DNA of 64,000 nt. Origin: Cordylochernes scorpioides. Its lineage: Eukaryota; Arthropoda; Arachnida; Pseudoscorpiones; Chernetidae. Below the pieces are notes generated by a model. The model was not told where the DNA came from. It ran no database searches and saw nothing but the letters and a program-made list of their open reading frames with translations. Each line of letters opens with the position of its first letter. Position 1 is the first letter of the stretch. The DNA is taken from contig CP092886.1 in NCBI GenBank assembly GCA_030710605.1, forward strand, positions 48,337,794 to 48,401,793. Reading direction: 5' to 3'. The position numbers and the translations under genes were made by a program. Shown here one piece after another: positions 20,884 to 29,619 of the stretch.

Positions 20884-21200
20884 AGGGGGGGTCGGTGGAA
20901 GGATGGTTTAAACCTTTGGTTTTCGACCGCTACAGCCCGGGTTCGATTCCCGCATTCAGCACTTTTTTCTGATAAAAAAAATAATGCTCCAATGATCCCC
21001 GATTCTTGCAAAAGACTAACCCCAACAGCGAGTGCAAGTAACCAAACGGGGCTCTGGCACATTTGTAAGTGCAAAGTCGAACTGCTTTTCACATTTGTAG
21101 ACATGTGGTGCACTTACAGTAAAAGCAGTCGCCTACTTCAACCCACCATGATTATCAGGGCCTGTACCACGTGTACTAGGGATAAGCAGGGATAGCGTCG
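20884..21200 (+). mobile_element. tRNA-derived SINE, copy 1
   Basis: The tRNA-like head contains a perfect RNA polymerase III B box GGTTCGATTCC at 20940-20950, preceded by a decayed A-box region. A tRNA-unrelated body ends GTACCACGTGTACTAGGGAT. Copies at 21822 (inverted) and 54225 share the body (GAGTGCAAGTAAC, TAGACATGTGG). It is not a tRNA gene: no acceptor stem closes. Confidence 0.75.
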
Positions 21201-21821
21201 TTGTTCGAAATCTCGCTTTTTAACAATAAATCAGATACTTATCGCGCTACTTGTTTTTATCTCTCTCTAAATAACTATTAATAATTCTACTTAATATAAT
21301 GAACCTAAAATGTTTGTTACTTGTGAAAATTTTCGGATTTACCCCCAATGTCTATCCGTTGTCTATTATGCCGTTTGGTTAGGTAATAGATCATTTTATA
21401 TTTTAATTTTGTAGAAAGAAATCTTAATCTGGGTTAATTAATTCTAACTTATTAGAATGTCTGTGTATTATTTCTGTTTGTGTTTACCTTGAAGCGGATT
21501 GATTTTATTAGTTTCATGTTACTGGAAAAAAGTGTTTTATAAAAAATTTTAAATGGTCCTATATCTTGGTTATAATTTACCTGTATTTAAATAAAAAAAT
21601 ATTTTTCCTAAAACTTGATCACCTTCTTCGAAAATGGGTTCCGAGTGTCTAATATCATAAGGGTGTTTACTATGTTCATGTGAATTTAAGGTGTCTCAAA
21701 AGTTAATAAACTCTTTCTATATTTCCATAGCGTGTGAAACTGTTCCATGCGCTGTGATAGTATGCCATAAATTAGGAATTTAAGTGTGAAACCTGTAATT
21801 GTATGTAATGTTTTTTTTTTT

Positions 21822-22120
21822 TGCTTATCCCTAGTACACGTGGTACAGGCCATGATAATCATGGTGGGTTGAAGTGGGCGACTGCTTTACTGTAAGTGCA
21901 CCACATGTCTACACATGTGAGAAGCAGTTCGACTTTGCACTTGCAAATTTGCCAGAGCCCCGTTTGGTTACTTGCACTCGCTGGTAGGGTTGGACCTTTG
22001 CAAGAATCGGGGGCCATTGGAGAATTTTTTTTTATCAGAAAAAGTGCCTAATGCGGTAATCGAACCCGGGTCGTAGCGGTCGAAAACCAACGGTTTAGAC
22101 CATCCTTCCACCGACTCCCA
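21822..22120 (-). mobile_element. tRNA-derived SINE, copy 2 (inverted)
   Basis: Reverse complement of copy 1 over its full length, with B box GGGTTCGATTAC at 22056-22068 on the minus strand. Together with copy 1 it forms an inverted pair 620 bp apart, so a transcript through both could fold back. Confidence 0.75.
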
Positions 22121-22552
22121 TGTATGTAATGTTTGGTTATGGCTATTGCAATTTCAGGAAGGTACTTTGTTCAAGCAATGCTTGAATTATTATTGTATTC
22201 ATATCTTAACCTATTTATAATTGTTGAATTTATCTTTCAATTTTGGATATTTTTTTTCTTTAGCAAGTGTTTGACATTGTTATTTTCTAAAGAAATGCTT
22301 GGATTTACTACCCTGATAATATCTACGTTTCGGGCTGAAATTAATGTTTCTGGATTATGAATTCGAAATATTTGTAAACAAGATACTTGTATAGAGGAAT
22401 CAGTCAATTAAAATTTAGGTGCAAATATATTAAAAATCTTCTATGATGATCAATTGTCATATGAATGCTGTTTTGCTGTCTCATAATTATGTAAATTAGC
22501 ATTATGTAAAAGGATTTAATGTGGCCAAGATGTCTAGCAACAGGCATTTGTA

Positions 22553-22583
<31 letters not shown>

Positions 22584-22997
22584 GCAACGAACATAAATAA
22601 TTCTGTTATCAATATTCTTCAATCGTGTTACATTTCCAATTCAACACTGTTTTTCTCTAGTCTCAAATTCTTCATAAAAGTAAACAAATAAATTAATACT
22701 CTTATGAATATGGAATTTTTACTTTGTCTTTCTTCTATAAGTAGATATCTTCTCAAACCCGTGATTTTAGGGTTTGTTGTCTAAGAATTTTCAAAGCAAT
22801 TATGCGTTCAACATGTTTATAAATTGAAGTTCGGTTAGATTTAGGAATTTGAGTACCATAATTCGAATATTTGGTGCATAGAATCTCTCCAAGGTCACTT
22901 AACTCACAATTGCGATGTCACCTGATAGAATATCGACGAAGGGGTGGCATTGAAAAATCTCCAAATTGGAGAAATACTATTTAATTTATGAGTTTAA
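22121..22997. other. No recognisable gene
   Basis: AT-rich spacer with a (TG)n and T run near 22550-22580; the 75- and 72-codon frames show no domain. Confidence 0.5.
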
Positions 22998-23060
22998 AAC
23001 ACATTCAAAGCAGTAAGGGCAGTAGAAATTGTTTATTTTTAAAAAGAATCATACGCGTCT
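22998..23060 (+). repeat. Dispersed repeat family Y, copy 2
   Basis: AGCAGTAAGGGCAGTAGAAA, then TTGTTTATTTTTAAAAAGAA and TCATACGCG. Close to 19995-20040 and the inverse of 46385-46432. Confidence 0.6.
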
Positions 23061-23214
23061 AAAATAGTTTTCAATATTTTAGTGGAAATAGCAATATATA
23101 TATATTGCCAAATTAATTTTAAAAAAGCAGTTTAAGCTTATCAGTAAGGTGGTTTTTTTTTGTTTGTTTATTCATATTTGACTAGCGAGCTGATCTCCTA
23201 CGCCTTCTTTTTGA

Positions 23215-23396
23215 ACGAATGTGGCCATGTTTGTATATAAAGGGGGTCCATAGGTATGCGTGGTCGGTCCCACAAATTAGTTGTGTGGGATGGGTTTAAA
23301 GTGTTCTCTGCGCGCTTGGTCCGTGTCTGGTGATCTCGCATACTTGCGTAACCTCGGCCCGCTCCCTATCAACGCTGCAATAAAAGATAAGTACTT

Positions 23397-23400
<4 letters not shown>
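23215..23400 (+). promoter_or_regulatory. Promoter/LTR-like block with TATA box and AATAAA
   Basis: TATATAAAGGGGG at 23234-23246 is a strong TATA box. It is followed by a moderately GC-rich 130 bp and AATAAAAG at about 23379. TATA followed within 150 bp by a polyadenylation signal is an LTR-type arrangement (U3-R). No partner LTR was found. Confidence 0.35.
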
Positions 23401-23434
<34 letters not shown>

Positions 23435-23624
23435 AAATAGTACAAATGTAGTATTGTACTGGGATAAGGTGCATAAATTAAGAAAAAGGCATCTCCTTAT
23501 CGTGCAACTGAAAGTTGCTAATGGCTTGCGCCATCTATCGGAATAAATATCAACTATTCTCGTTGATTTTTTAATTATTCCAGAATTGGCCAAATACCCA
23601 TTCTTGATTAATCAAGAAAAGCTA

Positions 23625-23666
23625 ACCACGGACGCGTTTCGGGCTGTTGGCCCTCATCAGCGTGGT
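23625..23666 (-). ncRNA. Hammerhead ribozyme, intact core (family 1)
   Basis: On the minus strand: stem I ACCACG, CUGAUGA, stem II GGGC-CAACA-GCCC, GAAA, CGC, triplet GUC, and stem I CGTGGT. All invariant core nucleotides (C3 U4 G5 A6, G8 A9, G12 A13 A14, A15.1-U16.1, C17) are present. Stem III is minimal as a monomer, but ACGCGU is self-complementary, so a dimer could build a 6-bp stem III, as known for PLE-type hammerheads. Predicted cleavage lies between minus-strand bases at 23631 and 23630. It lies just 3' of the zinc-knuckle ORF. Confidence 0.85.
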
Positions 23667-23675
23667 GCAAGCTGT

Positions 23676-23737
23676 ACCTCAACGACCAAAAAAAAAATGT
23701 GTCATTAAGGCATCCTGAAAAATCATGTAACGGGTAG
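23676..23737 (-). repeat. 61-bp direct repeat, 3' of the ORF
   Basis: Nearly identical to 25037-25097 (one extra T). On the minus strand it starts CTACCCGTTACATG, contains GGATGCCTTAATGACAC and a T10 run, and ends GGTCGTTGAGG. Confidence 0.95.
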
Positions 23738-23746
23738 CCTGGAAGC

Positions 23747-24964
23747 CTAGAATTTGAGGGCTTTAAGCTTCAAGGTGGGGCAGCTTGAGGCTCTCGCCTC
23801 GTGCTTGTCTGAGAGGCCCTGGGCACAGCAGTTGGCGCACTTGGAAGTGCGCCGGTCGGCAGCGGAGGGGCAGGAACGGCCATCATGGCCGCCTTCACTG
23901 CAGTGGAAGCACTTGGGATCTCTGGTGCATTGGGCAGAGTTGTGGCCGAAGCCACAACAGCGGAAGCAGATTCGTGCGCGGATGGACTCCTCGAAGTTGA
24001 GGATCACTCCATCCACCACGATCCTTCCGCGAATGCCCAGAGCTCTGAAGGTGTTGAGGTCCACCTCGATGAAGGCGGTGCAGGTCCCGTTTCTGGTTGC
24101 AGAACGGTGCGCCACGCTCACCACCTTGTCCCCAGGTAGTTGGCTGACAGCAGGAGTTCCCAGCAGCGTCTCTTCAATGGTGGAGTTGGATGTTTCCTCA
24201 TCCACTTTGAAGAGGCAGATGCGAGGAAGGATCACCTTCTGTTGGCGGACCTTCATTCCCGTTAGCTTGCTGGCCAGGGAGGTTGTAATCTCAGGGATGA
24301 TGTCGGGATTGCTGGAGTGGAGGACCAGCTTCCCCTTGGTGCGGAGAGAGGCCCAAACACCTTGGGGTAGAGTGTGGGCAGCGCGGACAGCCTTGTAAAT
24401 CTCCCTTGGGTCAGCCTGTGGGTCATCAGAAACGACCACTGTGTGGGCCGCCGATTTTTCCCCATGGAGGACCACTTGGGCGGCCGCAGGCTTGGGTACG
24501 CGGGAGGGCACAGGTTTTGCGGGACCTTTAAAGTTGGTCCTCTTTGCGGGAGGGTAGGGAGCCTCAGGGTGCTTCCTCTTGGTTGGAGCGGGAGTGGCGG
24601 GCATGGTGGGGTCAGTCTGGGAGCTGGTTTCCTTTAAGCAGGGAGCAGGGCTGGTTTGGGTGCTGTGGCAGGCAGTCAGGGGCTTGTTGGCATCTTCGTC
24701 CAGCTCCTTAAAGGACGCGAGGATGCCAGAGAGGCTCTCCACCTCAGCAAGGAGGGCATTGATCTGCCCGGACCACAACCTGATGAAGCCGGTCATGGCA
24801 GCGTACAGTTGCATCAGGGTTCCAGGACCAGAGGACGTCATGGAATCCCTGAAGGGATTCAGCGCCTCATCGTTCTCCTGTTGCAGTTGAGCGAGGGTCA
24901 CAAGGGGCTTCGCGGCATTCTCGGCGTTCTCGGCCTCCTTCTTCTTCTTCCTAGAGGGAGCCAT
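23747..24964 (-). CDS. Gag-like zinc-knuckle protein (retrotransposon ORF1), intact
   Basis: 405 codons without interruption, from ATG (CTGCCATGG) to TAG. The N-terminus is Lys-rich (SRKKKKEAENAENAAK), residues about 20-95 could be helical, about 100-165 are Pro/Thr-rich and basic, and about 175-330 are a folded-looking region with VVVSDDPQADPREIYKAVR. Three C-terminal zinc knuckles: CFRCCGFGHNSAQC (333-346, CX2CX4HX4C), CFHCSEGGHDGRSC (352-365, same spacing), and an extended third CANC...H...C (376-395). This domain order is that of ORF1 proteins of non-LTR elements (I/Jockey/R1-like), which bind element RNA in particles. No RT ORF follows: the frame ends 10 bp before a 61-bp repeat and then a hammerhead. 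It has stayed open while every other retroelement ORF nearby is broken, so it is young or under selection. Confidence 0.8.
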   Translation of the reverse strand: MAPSRKKKKEAENAENAAKPLVTLAQLQQENDEALNPFRDSMTSSGPGTLMQLYAAMTGFIRLWSGQINALLAEVESLSGILASFKELDEDANKPLTACHSTQTSPAPCLKETSSQTDPTMPATPAPTKRKHPEAPYPPAKRTNFKGPAKPVPSRVPKPAAAQVVLHGEKSAAHTVVVSDDPQADPREIYKAVRAAHTLPQGVWASLRTKGKLVLHSSNPDIIPEITTSLASKLTGMKVRQQKVILPRICLFKVDEETSNSTIEETLLGTPAVSQLPGDKVVSVAHRSATRNGTCTAFIEVDLNTFRALGIRGRIVVDGVILNFEESIRARICFRCCGFGHNSAQCTRDPKCFHCSEGGHDGRSCPSAADRRTSKCANCCAQGLSDKHEARASSCPTLKLKALKF

Positions 24965-25036
24965 GGCAGGAGCAGGAGAGCAAAGATGTGCACAGGTAGA
25001 GAGCTAGCTGCGAACTCGATGAAAACGAAAACAACG

Positions 25037-25097
25037 ACCTCAACGACCAAAAAAAAAAGTGTCATTAAGGCATCCTGAAAAATCATGTAACGGGTAG
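25037..25097 (-). repeat. 61-bp direct repeat, 5' of the ORF
   Basis: Partner of 23676-23737. It lies about 70 bp upstream of the ORF start codon and would be part of its leader. Confidence 0.95.
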
Positions 25098-25178
25098 TTA
25101 AGGCCAGAATTGCGTGAGAACGCTACACAATGTGAAAAAATAGTACAAATGTAGTATTGTACTGGGATAAGGTGCATA

Positions 25179-25445
25179 AATTAAGAAAAAGGCATCTCCT
25201 TATCGTGCAACTGAAAGTTGCTAATGGCTTGCGCCATCTATCGGAATAAATATCAACTATTCTCGTTGATTTTTTAATTATTCCAGTGATCCGTGGTTAG
25301 CTTTTCTTGATTAATCAAGAATGGGTATTTGGCCAATTCTGGAATAATGAAAAAATCAACGAGAATAGTTGATATTTATTCCGATAGATGGCGCAAGCCA
25401 TTAGCAACTTTCAGTTGCACGATAAGGAGATGCCTTTTTCTTAAT
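25179..25445. repeat. Terminal inverted repeat of the composite element
   Basis: Arms 25179-25286 and 25339-25445, about 107 bp, with almost no differences; spacer 52 bp. The spacer carries CCGTGGTTAGC at 25291, which is the hammerhead 3' product sequence in plus orientation starting at the predicted cleavage point. Confidence 0.9.
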
Positions 25446-25454
25446 ATATATATA

Positions 25455-26376
25455 TCTTCTTATATATAAAAGTCAATGTCTGTTGTCTGTTTCGCGATAA
25501 ACTCAAAAACTACTGATCCAATTGGTACCAAATTTTGCATGCCGCTTTTTATAAACCTGAGGAATATTTTCAGCTACATTTTTATTAGTATTTTTGACTA
25601 TTCATTTTTTTTTTATTTGGAGAACTTTTTTTTTTTACGCGGAGTAAATACGAGGCGAAGTAACAACACTAGGCCAATTAAACGACCAATGAGCGTTCTG
25701 CATTTTTTAAAGTTGCTTGCCTATTTTTTTAAATATATTTTTATATGAGTGTTAATTTTTTTTTACAAAAGTATAAGTATTGAGAGAGAAATTACTAAGT
25801 TATGGTAAATGCACACAATGCAATTTTTAAAAACTTTACAAAATTAGCGTTACTGTATGTAAATGGGCTTTGTTATTTTTATCTTTTTTTTTTAAATCGT
25901 TTAAAATGCAGTCGCAGTCATTAGCAAATACATATGTTTTCCTAATTTCCATGTGCTCTTTTATTTTTTACAGAAAAATATTTACATGCCAGTATTTTGG
26001 ATTATTTTTTTTATAAACCTATTTTTTCTTATTCCTACTGAGAAGATGGACATGGCAGTCACTCACTCAACTCAGGCAATTTCAAGGGTTAATGCGCTGG
26101 GGCGGGTACCTCGGGAGCTGGGTGGAAAAGCTGTCATATATTTAAACTATATTGATTTTGAAACAACTAAATGGATTGAAAAAAATAATTAAATCAAATA
26201 CCTAAACACTAATAAAATGCAATTTTTGCCATCACATACACTTTTTGCCTGTGGCTAATGTGTCACTTCTGTATTGCTATGCTATGACACTTCTACTATT
26301 TATTATTAATGTACTTTCAGTATGAAGGAAATTGCACTCGGGGGAATTCTCGGGCGAAGCCGGGTCATTCGTCTAG
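25455..26376 (+). mobile_element. Helitron-like non-autonomous element, copy C
   Basis: Starts TCTTCTTATATATAAAAGTC after an A and ends GGGTCATTCGTCTAG before a T, 922 bp. It is the inverse orientation of copies A and B. A GGGCGAAGCC mini-hairpin lies about 13 bp before the CTAG end, in the place where Helitrons carry a terminal hairpin. It inserted immediately beside the tail of the composite hammerhead element. An open 79-codon stretch at 25953-26192 is not conserved as protein in the other copies. Confidence 0.65.
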
Positions 26377-26606
26377 TATATAATAAATCGTGAGTTTTTA
26401 TTTAATATACGTCATTTTGTTTTGTTGTAACCCCTGAGTGTACACTTTTCTGTGTGTTAAGTTACTTTTACTTTAGGCCCTATTAAAATGTACTTTGTGT
26501 GTTATATAACCCGTAAAATTTTGTCAATATTATTATTTTTAAGAGTTATATTATTTTTACTATTCATTCTTAATGTTAATTTTGACTTTAAATTGTATAT
26601 ATACAT

Positions 26607-26890
26607 ATTGCCACGTGGGGGGGAAATTAGGGAAGACCAACTTCGGAATTAGACAACAATTTTACTTCAGGCAAGGACAAACTATGAGGGGTAAACAAAA
26701 AATAAGCCACGAGGGAAATTTACAGAGTAGCAAAATATAAACATAAAAATGACCACTTTGTTAATAAAAATAATAAAATTAATAAATACTTTGTTACAAT
26801 ATAATATAGATAAGATTTGTGTAGTACTTCGGTGGAGCAAAACTCTCTTAAATCTCCTAATTTTGCTTCTTCGAATACAATAAATAAGTT
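26607..26890. repeat. Dispersed repeat family Z, copy 2
   Basis: Similar to 15438-15780 at its start (AAATTAGG, GAAGACCAACTTC). AT-rich inside, with a GC-richer end. LTR-like, but unproven. Confidence 0.35.
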
Positions 26891-27049
26891 AAAAACATTT
26901 GTATATATATTATAATATATTAAAAACTTAAAATATCAACACTTCAAATTTAAATATACACAAATAAGTAATATAATAAGTAATATACGCAAATAAGTAT
27001 ATATTATAGATTATTAATTATAATATATAAAAAGTACACGTCTTCTATC

Positions 27050-27330
27050 ATAAATGTTTTCGCTGGTTAGTTGTCCCCAGGGGCCAGTTATTCTCCAATC
27101 CGCACCAACTCATCCATCAAAATAAATCCGTCCACCCCGTAGACAATTGATTTGACCCCGCCTACCGATCCATCGGAGATTCACCTCAGCACCAGAGGCA
27201 AAGTAAACTGTTGGTTCTCTCAGATTGATAAGATACAAAAGGTTTTCCTTGTCGTGAGGTCGTTCATTTCCCATATACCTCACATGTGACATTTGTTGAG
27301 ACTGTGACAATACCTTCCGCAAATTCCTTC
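27050..27330 (-). other. Unidentified ORF-bearing block
   Basis: The minus frame 27110-27322 (70 codons: EPTVYFASGAEVNLRWIGRR, QINCLRGGRIYFDG) ends in a stop, after which the same frame continues VGADWRITGPWGQLTSEN. The residues look protein-like and GC is raised relative to the flanks, suggesting a broken exon or transposon piece. I do not recognise it. Confidence 0.25.
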
Positions 27331-27954
27331 CTACATTTTTAAAATAGCTTTTGAGATTATCTTCGAGATTTATATTTACTATTTGAAATTACGTAATCGG
27401 GGTTTTAAATTCATATTTTAAAAAATGAATTTGTTAGAAATGTAAATATTTTAACCGAAATTTTCTTCTTTCATTTCCTATTCATTTTCAACTGACAATA
27501 TTTATGATTTATAAAGGAGACTTATTATTTTTTTCTATTTATTAATATATTAGTAATTATATATAAAAAGTGTGGATATATTGATATTTTCAGAAGAGCG
27601 TTCATTGGCCTATATATACAGCGTAAGGTTCGAAAATTAAATAAAACTTTGTTCTTTATATACCGATATCCAAAATTAAGTGCATACACAATTTTTTTAA
27701 ATTAACTCTATATTTATTGAAGTTTAAAAGACAAAAACGCACTTTTCTATAGTAAGCAAATAAGCAATATTATCTGATAAAAATTAACCTGTCACAATAT
27801 GAAATTTTAATCATTCTTGGTAACTACCCGTTCTTGAAGCCCTCCATAACAGTTATCCACTTACGACCTAGCACATTTTGAAAGAAATCAAACACAATAA
27901 CTCGCAAACTTGTTTATCCGGTGCCATAAAATGAAGTGCTATAAGGAGAATGGA

Positions 27955-28450
27955 AACAGGCCAATCCAAAACTAAAGTCGTTATTGGTTAAATAGTGAGA
28001 GAAATGCGCATGATAGCTCTGTAAACAGTTCAGTGAAGCCGAGACCATTGTCAGAAATCCAAAGCAGGGTCGAAAAAATCCCTCACAACCCTAGAAGACT
28101 ACTATAGAGGGGGGGTGACAGTTACTCCGCTCTCCAATGAGCTCGCATGTGCCTTTAGAAGGATATTTTCAAGACAAATTTTCATTAAAGGTTCAGAAGA
28201 ATGATATTTAAGAAATACGGCTCTAATTGTGTGTTCGTTTTTCTTACACCTTCTCACACGAGATCCCGCTTGAATGGGTGCCGTGAACACCAGTTATGGA
28301 CCAAGGATCAGTGAGCCCATGTTCTCTTCAATAAAGAGTCAAGATTATGTCTAGACACTGATCATCGACAAGTTTTTCAGGTGCTTCAACAAGTAATATA
28401 CCCTGCGAGCATGCTCTGTCACGGCGAATATTTCTCTGGTACTTTACTAG
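27955..28450 (+). pseudogene. Tc1-like transposase remnant
   Basis: Across frames the plus strand gives a Tc1-family pattern. Near 28222-28385 it reads CVFVFLTPSHTRSRLNGCRE, HQLWTKDQ, a stop, AHVLFNKESRLCLDTDHRQV. In the family the matching block is WT...QW..VLF(T/S)DESRF; here the catalytic Asp of DES is Lys. Upstream fragments near 28020-28130 may be the helix-turn-helix region. Stops and shifts are frequent. Function lost. Confidence 0.65.
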
Positions 28451-28860
28451 GAGTGTTTGTAATATGAAGCTATTATAATTTGTTTAAATTTACAACGAAA
28501 TAAACTTCATTCAACTTTTAGTTATGAAAATTTTGATTCTTGTGATAATTATGCAAATTATAGTTTGGCAATTGATTTAAGCTATGCTAAAAATTTTAAA
28601 TTCAAGATTCATATTCAATATAAGCCAAATCTTAGATGTATAATTTGTATTTTATTATCAATAAGTATAATAGAGCGAAATACGGGACCTACGCCCACTA
28701 AACAAACAACGCTCGAGTCTTGTATGGAAGGTGATATTCGATAATTGATTGGTGCGCTCTCGAAGAAAATGGATGACGGGGGGAGAAATTAGAAACAAGG
28801 TTACTTTCTTTAGAGCACGGAGTGGATAAATTAGATCGATGATTTAAACAAGGGAATGCA

Positions 28861-29094
28861 ATGAAAAACACGGTAAAATCTGTCTCAAAGAATTTTGAAA
28901 GGATCCGAGAAATTGAGAAAAGAATAGAACTCATGCGGAGAGATGAAATGAGTGAAATTTTTTCACCAAGTCGAAAAGAAAAAAAAAGTGAGACAAGAGA
29001 TAGATCTCTGGCAAAAATAAAACAAATAATTACGGATAATATGGAAATCTCCGAAAAGATTGACATCCTTAAATGTCATCGATTGTCTAAATAG
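28861..29094 (+). other. Charged coiled-coil-like ORF, possible LINE-X ORF1 remnant
   Basis: 77 codons, Lys/Glu/Arg-rich with heptad-like spacing (NFERIREIEKRIELMRRDE). It lies about 500-700 bp upstream of the LINE-X endonuclease on the same strand, where ORF1 would be expected. No family motif is seen. Confidence 0.3.
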
Positions 29095-29619
29095 CCTAGC
29101 GCACCATACTGGTTGAAATATCTAATTATGAAGACAGAATAATATTAATATTAAGGAATCAATAATTTGCCTATATAAGTATTACACCTTTAAAGTTAAA
29201 GAATAGCGTCGATTATTGATTAATAAGAGAAAATTCATTTTGGCTAAAGGAATCTCGTAAAAATCGGAAGTATTGTCTACCCAGTGATAAAGGATAAGAC
29301 GGATTATGAGTTCAGACTGAACTGAGTTATAGAAAACAAAAATGAACTGGAAGTATCACATGATCTATTTTTTTTTTTACAGTCAAGAAAATATCACCAA
29401 CAACTACATTTAACTAGTAGGAATGGAAAACTCAAAACTGCTCGATTGAGCAACTATAAAAACTAGGTCACAATTATGAAAAATTATGTATTGGAATATA
29501 TATATATATATCAATGGTTTCTTTAGAATAAATTACGTTTTCCCTTCATCGATTATTTAAAGCAGTTTGAAATATTTGCTATAACGTAAAATTTGTGTCA
29601 ATCTATTCTAAAACTCAAG

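Larger units (their letters stand above)
23398..25445 (-). mobile_element. Composite hammerhead retroelement with zinc-knuckle ORF
   Basis: Minus-strand order: an inverted tail (25445 down to 25292), then unit sequence CTGGAATAAT...GATGCCTTTTTCTTAA, ACTATTTTTTCACATTGTG, GCGTTCTCACGC, then a 61-bp segment (25097-25037). Next come a 5' leader and an intact ORF, the 61-bp segment again (23737-23676), GTACAGCTTGCACCACG, an intact hammerhead, CTTTTCTTGATTAATCAAG, and the unit tail to a (TA)n tract at 23400. Without the ORF and one 61-bp copy, this is a head-to-tail hammerhead unit like that at 13.8-14.3 kb. No reverse transcriptase is present, so mobility would need enzymes supplied in trans (PLE or LINE). 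Confidence 0.75.

Noticed and set aside
20934-20960. GGTTCGATTCC as evidence of a tRNA gene
   Set aside because: No cloverleaf or acceptor stem closes. The same sequence recurs with a shared non-tRNA body, so it is a SINE head.
23754-25078. Long plus-strand ORFs (214, 103, 140 codons) opposite the zinc-knuckle gene
   Set aside because: Antisense shadows of the GC-rich 405-codon ORF; no domain content.
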